Shown here piece after piece: positions 8,694 to 17,213 of a stretch of 64,000 nucleotides of DNA. Numbering within the stretch: position 1 is the stretch's first letter; the number at the start of each line of letters is the position of its first letter. Origin of the DNA: an uncultured Rothia sp. (lineage in GTDB: Bacteria; Actinomycetota; Actinomycetes; Actinomycetales; Micrococcaceae); NCBI GenBank assembly GCA_946222285.1, contig CAMIIP010000006.1:1-64000 (forward strand), in the 5' to 3' direction. A program made the position numbers and the translations under genes. The notes beneath the pieces were generated by a model. The model was not told the DNA's origin, made no database searches, and saw only the letters and a list, made by a program, of their open reading frames with translations.

Positions 8694-10366
8694 CTCTTTT
8701 GCGGAAGATTCACTAGCGTTTGCACCCCGAGCTGTTCGCAAAAATACTCGTCGTGGCTGACGAGCAGCAGAGCGCCCTCATAGTTGCTGAGAGCACTGAT
8801 GAGCCAGTCCACCGACGCTATATCTAGGTTGTTCGTGGGCTCGTCCAGAATGAGTAACTGCGGCGCGGGGTTCGCTAGCAGAATCTGAGCCAGCGCAACA
8901 CGAAAACGCTCACCACCAGAGAGCACCTCAGCAGGAAGAAGTACCCGGTCTTGGCGGAACAGCAATCGCGCCAGAGAGTCACGAATCTCCTGCTCGGTCA
9001 TTCCGGGATTGGCCTGTCCCACTAGCTCTAGCATGTTGAGCCCCGCCAGTAGCTCAATCCGCTGTGGTAGGAACCCCACGTTCTCCAAACAGTAGTGAAC
9101 CCGGTAAGCCGGTTCTGGCGCAGATTCAGCACGATGCCCCAAAATCTCATGAATCAGTGTGCTCTTACCCGAACCGTTAGCCCCGGCGATGCGCCAGCGT
9201 TCGGGGCCTGCAACGATAATTTTCTCCGGCAATTCCTCCGGGTGGTCTTCTGGCAGTCCTTCCACGAGGTCAGCAGAAGACTTTTGTAATTCCAAAACTT
9301 TCTTTCCCGCCGGCAGATGAGTGCCCGCAAGATCCAAATAGATGCCCTGCGAGCTCCGGAGCTTCCCCTCAGCCTCTTGCTTGGAGGCGCTTGCAGTCTC
9401 CAAACGGTTATCGTGGGTATGGCGGGTTTTCGCATAAGTACGTTGGGCTGACATCTTATCCAGACCCAAAGCAAGCGCCCCCTTCTTACGATTTTCGACA
9501 GCCTTCTTACCTGCTCGTTCGGCTCGCGCGATCTTCGTTTCCGCTTCGACGCGCTCGCGCTTCTGCCGTCGCTCGTCAGCTTTCGCCTCGCGCACATGCC
9601 GAGCCGCGGCGTCCTGTTCGGAGTTAATCGCCGCTTGATACACCTCAAAATTCCCGGCAAAAAAGCGCAATTCCCCGCCAAAAAGCTCGGCGATTTCATC
9701 AACGTGGGAGAGCAAATCACGGTCGTGACTCACTACCACAGCAGGGCAGTCCAGCCCCTCCAGCAATTCAATCAGCCGCGCTTTCGCTGCAGAATCTAGG
9801 TTGTTGGTGGGCTCATCGAGGAGCAACACGTCCGGGTTGCTTTGGAGAATAGCGACGACGGCGGCGGTCACCGCCTCGCCACCGGAAAACTGAGCGAGGG
9901 GACGGCGTAGCAGAGACTCAGCGGGCTGATCTGAATCGAGAGGTAAACGAGCCGGGGCGAAACCTGCGGCGACAAGTGCGTGTACCACCTGCTCGGCGGC
10001 GTCCCAACGGTTATCAATAACCTCGAAAAGTTTCTCGGAATACTTGCCAGATTCGATTTCAGAAATAGCTGAGAGAATCTCTGAAATCCCAAACAAATCA
10101 GCGAGCGTTTTCTGCTCGCCAAGCCCCAAATCTTGGGGCAGATAACCAAGCCGGGCAGGAGCAAGAACTTCACCGAAAGAAGGCTTAATCAGTCCAGCTA
10201 GAACTTTCAGAAGAGAAGATTTTCCCGAACCATTATCGCCAATCAAGCCGGTGATACCGGCAGAGAAAGCGCCGGAAAGATTCTCGAAACAAACGGTGCC
10301 ATCAGCCCAGATAAGGCTGAGGTGAGAAAAAGAAATTGAAGATACGGAAGGGTTATAAATAGGCAT
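8690..10366 (-). CDS. ABC-F family ATPase
   Basis: A 558-residue soluble protein with two ABC domains and no membrane segment. The first has GDNGSGKSSLL, FSGGEAV and VLLLDEPTNNLD; the second has GANGSGKSTLI, LSGGERFRVALAQ and LLILDEPTNNLD. Between them is a long charged linker rich in Arg, Lys and Ala (about residues 245-340). ABC-F proteins act on the ribosomal E-site as translation factors or protect it from antibiotics. Which one this is cannot be decided here. The upstream region folds into hairpins (10375-10404), which would fit attenuation as seen for some resistance ABC-Fs. Confidence 0.9.
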   Translation of the reverse strand: MPIYNPSVSSISFSHLSLIWADGTVCFENLSGAFSAGITGLIGDNGSGKSSLLKVLAGLIKPSFGEVLAPARLGYLPQDLGLGEQKTLADLFGISEILSAISEIESGKYSEKLFEVIDNRWDAAEQVVHALVAAGFAPARLPLDSDQPAESLLRRPLAQFSGGEAVTAAVVAILQSNPDVLLLDEPTNNLDSAAKARLIELLEGLDCPAVVVSHDRDLLSHVDEIAELFGGELRFFAGNFEVYQAAINSEQDAAARHVREAKADERRQKRERVEAETKIARAERAGKKAVENRKKGALALGLDKMSAQRTYAKTRHTHDNRLETASASKQEAEGKLRSSQGIYLDLAGTHLPAGKKVLELQKSSADLVEGLPEDHPEELPEKIIVAGPERWRIAGANGSGKSTLIHEILGHRAESAPEPAYRVHYCLENVGFLPQRIELLAGLNMLELVGQANPGMTEQEIRDSLARLLFRQDRVLLPAEVLSGGERFRVALAQILLANPAPQLLILDEPTNNLDIASVDWLISALSNYEGALLLVSHDEYFCEQLGVQTLVNLPQKS

Positions 10367-10820
10367 GGATAAAGCGTCTTTCGCTAGAAATTTAGCTGAA
10401 GACGGAGCGTGCTTCAGCGGTTACCGAGTAAACGCTGCAGAATCCAATGCGAAACCTTCCGTAGGGAATAAAACATCTCTAGGCTACCGAGGCGAGCCTG
10501 TGAGCGCAAGACCAGATGGCGGCAACAGCGAGGAATCCGTTAAAATCCGGTGGTACTCTAAAGCCCATGAATTCCTCCAACAATCTAGGAGCTAAGGAGG
10601 TATTTGAATGAATTTTTATTTTTTACGAGATTTTTATCCCTGTATAAAAATTTTAGAATAAAATATTTATTCTTCAAAATCTCCTCTATCTATTTTTTCT
10701 CGAAAGATGCAGATAGATAGAGGAAATTTTAAAGGAAAATAGTCAGAAAGTATTTTTAAGACTAAGGTGAGTATGACAGATTAACAACTATTGAGTCTCG
10801 TTTCTAATTAATAAATATCA
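10367..10820. other. non-coding stretch with hairpins and a relic start
   Basis: The first part is the upstream region of the ABC-F gene and holds a hairpin (10375-10386 with 10393-10404, interrupted by a 2-nt mismatch). The segment from about 10510 to 10570 resembles the promoter of the ElaA paralogue at 14198: both end in TACTCTAAA then GCCC or TCCC and ATGAAT. A perfect TAAGGAGGT is at 10593-10601, followed by ATG 10608 and a 17-codon frame that I do not trust as a gene. The rest is AT-rich up to the terminator. Confidence 0.5.
10683..10723 (-). terminator. hairpin terminator of the VanY-like gene
   Basis: CCTCTATCTAT (10683-10693) pairs with ATAGATAGAGG (10713-10723). On the minus strand it is followed by AGATTTTG. 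It lies about 100 bp past the stop of the Tat-exported protein. Confidence 0.65.
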
Positions 10821-11417
10821 TTAACTAATCCGAATGTCAGCACGACTTCTTAATTTAATATCTTCCGCAATCTTTATAAAAGAAGAGTCGGAAGGGCCTG
10901 AATTTATATAAAATAATGATTCGTCTTTTATGGAAGAATCAGCTCCCCACGCAATTATTCCAGAATATTCAGATAATAATTTATGAGTTAAATCTATTTC
11001 ATACGGAAAATAAGAATCTACTGGCATGGACGAACGTATTTGTAATGCGGTTCCTGAAGATAAATTTGAGTAAGGTGTTCCTTTCCAGTCATCGCTGAGA
11101 GGTTTCCAGCCAGTTACTTCCATAGGGCCTATATCCTTGACGCGATAGTGCATTTGCCGAACAAAATCTGATAGAACATTGTTCACATCTCCGGTAAATA
11201 CTTCATATTTAGTGGCAAGACCCGAAATATCACATTTTTGGATTTGAGAGTCGGGATCAGAGGGATTTTGGATTGGCCACCCATTAGCAGATGTTTTGGG
11301 GTTGGCTCCTGGGGCTTCATCGGCGAGACTTATGTTTGACGAGGTCAATAACGGAAGGGTGCCACACACTAGAGAACCAATAAGAACATCTCTACGACTT
11401 AGATTACTAAACTTCAA
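10821..11417 (-). CDS. Tat-exported VanY/M15-like protein lacking metal ligands
   Basis: A 198-residue protein with a twin-arginine signal (SRRDVLIG, residues 7-14, then a hydrophobic stretch to about 27). The mature part follows the layout of M15-type D-Ala-D-Ala carboxypeptidases: GDVNNVL, a GWKP segment, then SNLSSGTALQ at 117-126 where active enzymes have SNHASGTAID. Near the end is DESLFYI (165-171) where they have DEMHFEI. All three zinc-ligand positions are therefore replaced (His to Leu119, Asp to Gln126, His to Leu). If the alignment is right this is a cell-wall-binding pseudoenzyme rather than a peptidase. It is AT-rich and follows the DUF1906 gene on the same strand, 116 bp downstream of it. 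Confidence 0.6.
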   Translation of the reverse strand: MKFSNLSRRDVLIGSLVCGTLPLLTSSNISLADEAPGANPKTSANGWPIQNPSDPDSQIQKCDISGLATKYEVFTGDVNNVLSDFVRQMHYRVKDIGPMEVTGWKPLSDDWKGTPYSNLSSGTALQIRSSMPVDSYFPYEIDLTHKLLSEYSGIIAWGADSSIKDESLFYINSGPSDSSFIKIAEDIKLRSRADIRIS

Positions 11418-11533
11418 TGCTACGCTTTCATAAAATAAAGAATTTCCTAATAATTTAAAATGCAGACTTAAGCTAGCGCTGATGATAGATTTAAGATTAT
11501 AAACCTGAAAGTATAAAGTTTATATAAATTAAA

Positions 11534-13057
11534 TTATTCAACAGGTGAATCAAATGTATTTTGTCCTAAATCAATCCCAGAGGCTATATTTTTATCAATC
11601 TCAATTAAGGACTCACCCTCTCCTATGCTAACGGTATCAATTTGATCGAATGCCCAATTTTCTGGTAATGGATACCCCGAATTGCCAGAGTAGCCGCTAG
11701 ACATATCAGCTACAAAGCTGGTTTGAGATAAGCCTTCGGAGAAAATTCTTTGGCATATATTTCTTGATCCATAGACACCCACTTTGTATTCCGAATTTTC
11801 GGAAATAAAAATATTTATAGCTTGAAAATAAGGCAGAATATGCGATGATATTTCTTGATCTAGTGCATCATAATCAACGGCAAAATAAATAATAGTTTCT
11901 TTTTGAAAGCCAAATTTTTTTGCCCAAAAAATAGCATTTTTTGCATCGTCCGCACCCTGCTGGGAAGTAAAATAATCTACGGAATCATTATAAGTTTGGT
12001 AAATGGGGAAACAGCTTAAACCATGTGAAGAAATGACGTCAAGTTCACCGGGTTGAATTTGTTTCTCCAAGAGATTTTTGGTTGAAGGATTATATAGGTA
12101 ACGACCAACATATCTGTATCCTGCTGCGTATAAGGCTTGGGCTCTTGGAACCGTAATCTTTGTAACGCCATCACAAGCTGAGCCTGCCCTGCTCTTATCC
12201 CCATGTGACACCAGTAGGGAACTCCATGTAGCGAAATCAGCTTTTCCTGTTACTGGAAGACTAGCAAATTTTTGAAATTTGCTTACGGCATCAGCAACTT
12301 CTTCGGTGTAATCTCCAAATGTAACAAAGTACTTGTTGAGAATCATGGCTGCCGTGAAGAGCCGTGCCCAAATTCCAGTACTTCCAACTTCAAGCACATG
12401 ATTTTTAATAGACCCTTGAGTGCCAGGTCCAAATACCCCATTGGCTACTTCATCTGTCATTCCAGACTCATATTGAATGGCAAAAAGCATAGATTGAGCA
12501 ACTGTGCGTGAATTAGTTCCTTCAGTGGGAATAACTTGAAAATTTTTTCTAGCTATATAACTTTTATTTAGCCATTGCTCAACTTGTCGTATAGATAAAT
12601 CTCCATTCGGGGCCAAGGTGTAGGAGTCCATATTTAGTAATCCCTTGACAATTTTTGCTTCGATTCCGCTTCCGGGGAATATCTCCGATAAGCCCATATC
12701 TTCTTTTATATCTAGAACGGAATCTTGAACTTCTTTGCTGTAGATTCCATCTATTTTCCCACCGTTGTAGCCTTTACAATGAAGTCCCGATTGGATAATT
12801 TTTATAATATTTATTGGGATATTTTCAGTATTATTAATTGTAGGAAATTTTGACTCAAGTGTAGATAGGGTTGAAGGCCCAAAACTATCTGATAAACTTG
12901 TTATTCCCAATTCATGTTGAAGTGCTCTTGTTAGAGCGAACATAGTTTCCCAGCTGGAATTTCCATCTTCTATAACGGCAGAAGTGCCAATAGCGACACC
13001 CCTATTGTAGGTGGTATTAATGAATTTCTGTGCTTCTAATATCATAAGATTAGTCAT
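11534..13057 (-). CDS. DUF1906 (Rv2525c-like glycoside-hydrolase-fold) protein with peptidoglycan-binding-like domains
   Basis: A 507-residue protein. The N-terminal half has repeated peptidoglycan-binding-like segments (EAQKFINTTYN, residues 8-18; GLHCKGYNGGKIDGIYSKEVQ, near 112; VANGVFGPGTQGSI and DAVSKFQKFASLPVTGKAD further on). From about residue 300 a DUF1906 TIM-barrel-like domain begins (ALYAAGYRYVGRYLYN, YFAVDYDALD, VGVYGS). Rv2525c-type domains are thought to act on or bind cell-wall glycans. No signal peptide is visible, although the family is often extracytoplasmic. The start is supported by GGAGGTTCTT before the ATG. Base composition is AT-rich, unlike the flanking genes, which suggests horizontal acquisition. 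Confidence 0.8.
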   Translation of the reverse strand: MTNLMILEAQKFINTTYNRGVAIGTSAVIEDGNSSWETMFALTRALQHELGITSLSDSFGPSTLSTLESKFPTINNTENIPINIIKIIQSGLHCKGYNGGKIDGIYSKEVQDSVLDIKEDMGLSEIFPGSGIEAKIVKGLLNMDSYTLAPNGDLSIRQVEQWLNKSYIARKNFQVIPTEGTNSRTVAQSMLFAIQYESGMTDEVANGVFGPGTQGSIKNHVLEVGSTGIWARLFTAAMILNKYFVTFGDYTEEVADAVSKFQKFASLPVTGKADFATWSSLLVSHGDKSRAGSACDGVTKITVPRAQALYAAGYRYVGRYLYNPSTKNLLEKQIQPGELDVISSHGLSCFPIYQTYNDSVDYFTSQQGADDAKNAIFWAKKFGFQKETIIYFAVDYDALDQEISSHILPYFQAINIFISENSEYKVGVYGSRNICQRIFSEGLSQTSFVADMSSGYSGNSGYPLPENWAFDQIDTVSIGEGESLIEIDKNIASGIDLGQNTFDSPVE

Positions 13058-13513
13058 AAGAACCTCCGTCTTGCTTTCTTTCGGGGGAGATTACTTCATT
13101 AATTTTACGCCTCTTACTTCTTGCCAGAGTTAGCATATGGGGGTTTAGGCATAAGAGATGACACCCTCGTAGGTACAAGAAGCTGATCGAAGATGCAGAG
13201 TGAACGAAAAGTCTCAGTAAGCGATCTCAAAATGCAGGTGGAGGCTCCTAATTTCTCTCTGAAACTAGCGTTCACTAGGAAAAACAAACTTCCTTAGTGA
13301 ATGTAAAAGAGCTGTTTACGCCTCTCTCCTGGGGTGTCTCTGTGGTGGTTAGCATCGTTTTGTTGTTGGACATGGAATATTTCAATGCTAATTTAAGTTG
13401 AAATATAAATATTGAGGTGTAAGTTAGGTTTTTATTTCTCAATTAAATTTGTGACCTGGTAAGAGGATCTTTGTTCAAAGAATGTTTGAATAAATTTCAA
13501 CATAAATCAAGCT
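13058..13513. other. AT-rich intergenic stretch of the island
   Basis: I find no gene. The only structure is an 11-bp hairpin with one bulge (13271-13281 with 13290-13301). The promoter of the DUF1906 gene should lie at the left end. Confidence 0.5.
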
Positions 13514-13615
13514 TTATAAATCCTTTTTTCGATCAAAAAGTTTTTTAATCTCAGGATTCACTTCAACACCCTTATAGCGTTCTTCTAAATATGCTTCCTT
13601 ATACTTTTCTTTCAC
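13514..13615 (-). CDS. 33-residue charged ORF overlapping the membrane-protein stop
   Basis: Its GTG start overlaps the TGA of the 154-residue membrane protein (GTGA), a layout typical of translational coupling. The peptide is rich in Lys and Glu (KEKYKEAYLEERYKG near the start). It reads like a protein tail rather than noise, so an alternative is that the membrane-protein gene is frameshifted and this is its cytoplasmic C-terminus. I recognise no family. Confidence 0.4.
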   Translation of the reverse strand: MKEKYKEAYLEERYKGVEVNPEIKKLFDRKKDL

Positions 13616-14076
13616 AGTGTCCAACCCTGTTGAACTTCCTGACTACTAATTCCTTGCTTCCAGGGCGTTGTAAAGAGAATGACTGCCAGAAGAGAAAATA
13701 CAAAAATAGCTGAGAATACAGTAGCCGAAAACCGGTCAAATAAAATAAAACATCCCAAAATAACCATCATTGGCGGTATCACTATTTGTGGCCATGTATA
13801 GCTAAAGCCGCCTGGATTAGGATGTTTGGCGCGAATGACTGCTGGCCGCTCCAAAACAGCAACTAGCCCTTCACCAATAAGAGCTATCACTATAATCATC
13901 ACACTCATCGTTAGAAGTTTGAAGTGCAAGTCTTCTATAAGAAGAGAAGTAATCCAGCAGAGAAATGTAGCTATGGAATAAACAATAAGTTGAATGATGA
14001 GGTGTCCTCCGTATACTTGGGAGAAACTGACATATTCCGGGTGGCGTTGATCGTAAGGAACTTGGTGTGTATTCAT
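13612..14076 (-). CDS. small multi-pass membrane protein of unknown function
   Basis: A 154-residue protein with about four hydrophobic helices (roughly residues 24-46, 51-73, 98-117, 121-142) and a short polar N-terminus. There is no recognised domain. The sequence AVLERPAVIRAKHPNPGG forms the central loop. The gene is moderately AT-rich and belongs to the island between the two ElaA paralogues. Its end overlaps a 33-codon frame (GTGA), which may be a coupled gene or its own shifted C-terminus. Confidence 0.6.
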   Translation of the reverse strand: MNTHQVPYDQRHPEYVSFSQVYGGHLIIQLIVYSIATFLCWITSLLIEDLHFKLLTMSVMIIVIALIGEGLVAVLERPAVIRAKHPNPGGFSYTWPQIVIPPMMVILGCFILFDRFSATVFSAIFVFSLLAVILFTTPWKQGISSQEVQQGWTL

Positions 14077-14197
14077 ATTTTATGGTTCCATTTTTGTATG
14101 GTAGAGAGAAATTGTGGCTTCAGTGGAGGTTTTGCACAAGCTCAGATGGTGAAAACAACAAGGTCGCCGCTAAGAGGCTGATGCTACTCTAAATCCC

Positions 14198-14686
14198 ATG
14201 AATACCCCACAGTTTCACGTGAAAACTTTTGATGAACTTACCCTGCGCGAACTTCACGGCATCTACGTGATGCGCTCAATCGTTTTTACGGTTGGGCAAC
14301 AGATCACGGAACAAGAGCCCGATCACGTAGATCTTGAATGTTTTCATCTTTTCACCAAGTCCGAGGATGGGCGTATTACCGGTTACTTGCGTATGTTCGA
14401 CTTGGGTAGAGTCGTTGATGACTCCCATGTTTTAACTCCCGGTGCCTGGACTATTGGGCGCGTCGCCGTTCTGGCTGAAACTCGCGGAACCGGGCTGGGC
14501 AAGGCAATCGTTGCCGAGGCTATCCGCTGGATTATTGAGAATACCGAAGCCGAACGCATTGAAATCTCTGCTCAGGAATATTTGGCAAATACGCTCTACG
14601 CGACGGCAGGATTTGTGCGTGAGGGCGAGGTTTACTTAGAAGCTGGGATAGATCATGTTCATATGGTGCTTGAATTAAATCGCTAA
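14198..14686 (+). CDS. GNAT family acetyltransferase, ElaA type (second paralogue)
   Basis: A 162-residue acetyltransferase closely resembling the one at 8214-8693: FDELTLRELHGIYVMRSIVF at the start, AWTIGRVAVLAETRGTGLGKAI as the acetyl-CoA site, and IDHVHMVLEL at the end. The acceptor is unknown. TACTCT at 14185-14190 ends 7 nt before the ATG with no Shine-Dalgarno, consistent with a leaderless mRNA. It is followed by a 28-bp perfect hairpin shared with the convergent PTS gene. Confidence 0.87.
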   Translation: MNTPQFHVKTFDELTLRELHGIYVMRSIVFTVGQQITEQEPDHVDLECFHLFTKSEDGRITGYLRMFDLGRVVDDSHVLTPGAWTIGRVAVLAETRGTGLGKAIVAEAIRWIIENTEAERIEISAQEYLANTLYATAGFVREGEVYLEAGIDHVHMVLELNR

Positions 14687-14704
14687 AGCTGATTCCTATA
14701 AAAA

Positions 14705-14763
14705 TGACCGTCTGAGCTTGTTTTGACCACGTAATACGTGGTCAAAACAAGCTCAGACGGTCA
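14705..14763. terminator. 28-bp perfect hairpin between convergent genes
   Basis: The arms 14705-14732 and 14736-14763 are perfect inverted copies around the 3-nt loop AAT. The position between convergent stop codons suggests a bidirectional terminator, although no clear U-tract follows on either side. Confidence 0.7.
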
Positions 14764-14778
14764 GTCGCTTAACAGTCT

Positions 14779-16923
14779 CTAAGCAGTTACCTGAATCAGC
14801 TCATCGCCGGGAGAAACCTCGCCGGTCTTTGCCGAAACATCAGAGAACTTGGCAGTGTTTGTTACCAAGACGGGGGTAACGAGCGGGTATCCGGCGTCCT
14901 CAATGACCTTGCGATCAAAGGTCAGCAGTTCCGCGCCAGCCTCAACCTGATCTCCCTTAGAAACCAGAACGTTAAAGCCCTTACCTTCCAGGCTCACGGT
15001 ATCAATACCCACGTGAATGAGTAGCTCCACGCCATTATCCAGGCGCAGGCCAACCGCGTGACCAGAGGGGAAAGTCGCAATAACCTTACCCGCCGCAGGA
15101 GCATAAACGGTGTTACCTGTTGGCTCAATGGCAGCACCCTTGCCCAGTTTTTCGCCAGCAAAGATGGGGTCGGGAACCTCAGAAAGGGCGATCGCGCGGC
15201 CAGCCAGGGGAGCAGCAACAGCAAGTGCAGAAGCATCAGAAGCCGAGTCGGACGTCGTCGCACGATTCTCTGAAACCGTAGGAGCTGAGGACGACGCCGC
15301 AGCGCCGGAAGTTTTGACCGCACCGCTGGCAACGCCAGCGCCTACCAGGTCTGTAGCTATTGAGGGATTCTCTTTGCCTTCAACTTGCTCGGCTGCAGTC
15401 TCGTTCTGAGCTGCCTCGTCCATTGCCTTTTTAGAGGTCTTGGAATCGTAACCGAAGATCAGCACACCAGCTATACCGCCGAAGAAAGCGATAGCTAGAC
15501 CGATAGCGTAGAGACCCCAAGGCTGCATAGCGGGGATTGAAAGAAGCGAAGTGAAAGCGAAAGCGTAGGACTTCACGCCTAACATCGAAATTAGCGCACC
15601 GCCGATAATCGCGGGAACAAGAATCAGCGGGAAAACACGCTTGTAACGCAAAACCACACCGTAGAGTGAGGGCTCAGATATGCCGCCGAGCAGACCGGAA
15701 ACAGCCGCGCCGGTTGCTGTCTGACGCAGCTCCTTGTTGCGACCAGCACGGATAGCAACACCGGTAACCACACCAAAGACGGCGAAGTTGTAGGCACCCA
15801 TCGGGGACTGGATAAAGTCGAAGCCGTTGGTCTGCAGGTTGTTGATCATGACGGCGTTCAGTGGCCAATGCAGTCCAAGAGGCACCATGAAGAGATAAGA
15901 ACCGGCGATAACTGCGCCTACGAGCCAGGGAGCAATACCGTTCATCCAGCTAAAAAACTCAGAAATACCCTGGCCGAGCAGAATACCGAAGGGGCCGATG
16001 AGCAGCGCGGTGAGCGGAACCATAATCAGCAAGGAGATCATGGGCACGAAAACCATGTGGAGCATGGTGGGAATGATTTTCTTCAGCAAACGCTCTAGCG
16101 GTGCCAGCAGGGCAACGGCAAAGAGGGGAGGGAAAATCTGACCGGTGTAGGAGAAGAGGTAGAGCGGTACGCCCCATTCGCCAATATGGAAGAGGGTAAT
16201 GTAATTCTGACCCTCGGGAAGGATTTCGGAGAGTCCACGGAAAGCGTCGGTCATCAGTGCAGCAGGAATTGCCGCACCAACCCACATGTTTGCGCCCAAA
16301 CGTTTTGCCGCAGTTGCACCAATCATGATGGGCATGAAGTTCAGAACCGAAAGAGCTGCTGCCAAGAGTAGAAACCAGACTGCAAACTCGCCACGCCACT
16401 GATTGAGCATGTCTGCATTCAGCGCTGCTTCACCAAGTTTAGGTCCGTTTACGAGGTCTTTATTGACGACCTCACCGGCGAAGTTGGTATACGTTCCAAA
16501 ATAACCAATCTGCTGAAGCAAAACGATGAGGGTAAGAATCATCGAGGAACCCAGAATTGCCCAGAGAATAGGGCGGAAAGAATCAGAGAGAACGTCGAAA
16601 ACGCGGGTGATAACGCCCGCCTTCTTCTCGTTGTTATCTTCGGCGTCGGCGTCTACAGTGCCCTCGCCCACGTTGGACATGCCGGGAAGTTTGAGCATCT
16701 CGTTATAAACGCTCTCTACCTTATCGCCGAGAACCACCTGAGTTTGGCCGGACTGCTCAATGATCGAAAGAACGCCGGGGGTCTTCTCAATTTGATATTT
16801 GTTGATAGCGCCGTGAGACTTGGGCGTTACGCGTAGTCGCGTAGCGCAATGGGTAAAGTGCGAGATGTTCTCAGGCCCGCCGAGGCCTTCGAGAATCTGC
16901 TCACCCATCTGGGAGTTATTCAT
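14779..16923 (-). CDS. PTS EIIBCA, beta-glucoside type
   Basis: A 714-residue phosphotransferase permease that imports and phosphorylates a sugar. Order is IIB (phospho-Cys26 in THCATRLR), a membrane IIC domain of about ten helices (roughly 105-470, with LHWPLNAVMINN), an Ala/Ser-rich linker, and IIA at the C-terminus (His622 and active His637 in LLIHVGIDTV). The B-C-A order matches BglF-type transporters. A RAT antiterminator site lies 185-215 nt upstream, which supports a beta-glucoside substrate and BglG/LicT control. No phospho-beta-glucosidase or bglG gene is in the window, so the substrate is inferred. Confidence 0.9.
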   Translation of the reverse strand: MNNSQMGEQILEGLGGPENISHFTHCATRLRVTPKSHGAINKYQIEKTPGVLSIIEQSGQTQVVLGDKVESVYNEMLKLPGMSNVGEGTVDADAEDNNEKKAGVITRVFDVLSDSFRPILWAILGSSMILTLIVLLQQIGYFGTYTNFAGEVVNKDLVNGPKLGEAALNADMLNQWRGEFAVWFLLLAAALSVLNFMPIMIGATAAKRLGANMWVGAAIPAALMTDAFRGLSEILPEGQNYITLFHIGEWGVPLYLFSYTGQIFPPLFAVALLAPLERLLKKIIPTMLHMVFVPMISLLIMVPLTALLIGPFGILLGQGISEFFSWMNGIAPWLVGAVIAGSYLFMVPLGLHWPLNAVMINNLQTNGFDFIQSPMGAYNFAVFGVVTGVAIRAGRNKELRQTATGAAVSGLLGGISEPSLYGVVLRYKRVFPLILVPAIIGGALISMLGVKSYAFAFTSLLSIPAMQPWGLYAIGLAIAFFGGIAGVLIFGYDSKTSKKAMDEAAQNETAAEQVEGKENPSIATDLVGAGVASGAVKTSGAAASSSAPTVSENRATTSDSASDASALAVAAPLAGRAIALSEVPDPIFAGEKLGKGAAIEPTGNTVYAPAAGKVIATFPSGHAVGLRLDNGVELLIHVGIDTVSLEGKGFNVLVSKGDQVEAGAELLTFDRKVIEDAGYPLVTPVLVTNTAKFSDVSAKTGEVSPGDELIQVTA

Positions 16924-17107
16924 TGCTGATCCATTTCTGAATATGTGAGTGGTGGGTAAAAATTAGGTGAAAATACAAAAAAGACCCGGGCTGTATCTGT
17001 GTCCGTGAGCGAGTATGGTCGCACTTTTACCCTCAAAAGGATAAACGGATGCCCGCCGTATGGGTGCAATGATGCTTTCGCTTAATTGCTAACGAGCTAA
17101 TACAACT

Positions 17108-17138
17108 CAGGTCTTGCCTGCACAATCAGTAACAATCC
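17108..17138 (-). promoter_or_regulatory. RAT antiterminator (BglG/LicT-type) upstream of the PTS gene
   Basis: On the minus strand the segment begins GGATTGTTACTG, followed by four bases and GCAGGCAAGACC. This is almost exactly the ribonucleic antiterminator consensus bound by LicT/BglG proteins. It lies in the leader of the EIIBCA gene. A GGTCT followed by a T-run near 16979-16986 could pair with the AGACC of the RAT as the terminator, though the spacing is long. Confidence 0.8.
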
Positions 17139-17213
17139 TGATGATTGATGCGCTTTTCAGCGCGTTCAAAATTTACTTTACACCCGCGATTTTTTTTGGG
17201 CGCAATATCAGGA

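Noticed and set aside
10365..10595. 76-codon plus-strand frame divergent from the ABC-F gene
   Set aside because: No protein-like pattern. The region is better explained as leader hairpins plus a repeated promoter.
10608..10661. 17-codon frame behind a perfect TAAGGAGGT
   Set aside because: The ribosome site is striking, but the peptide is low-complexity in AT-rich DNA and leads to no following gene on that strand. It may be a chance site.
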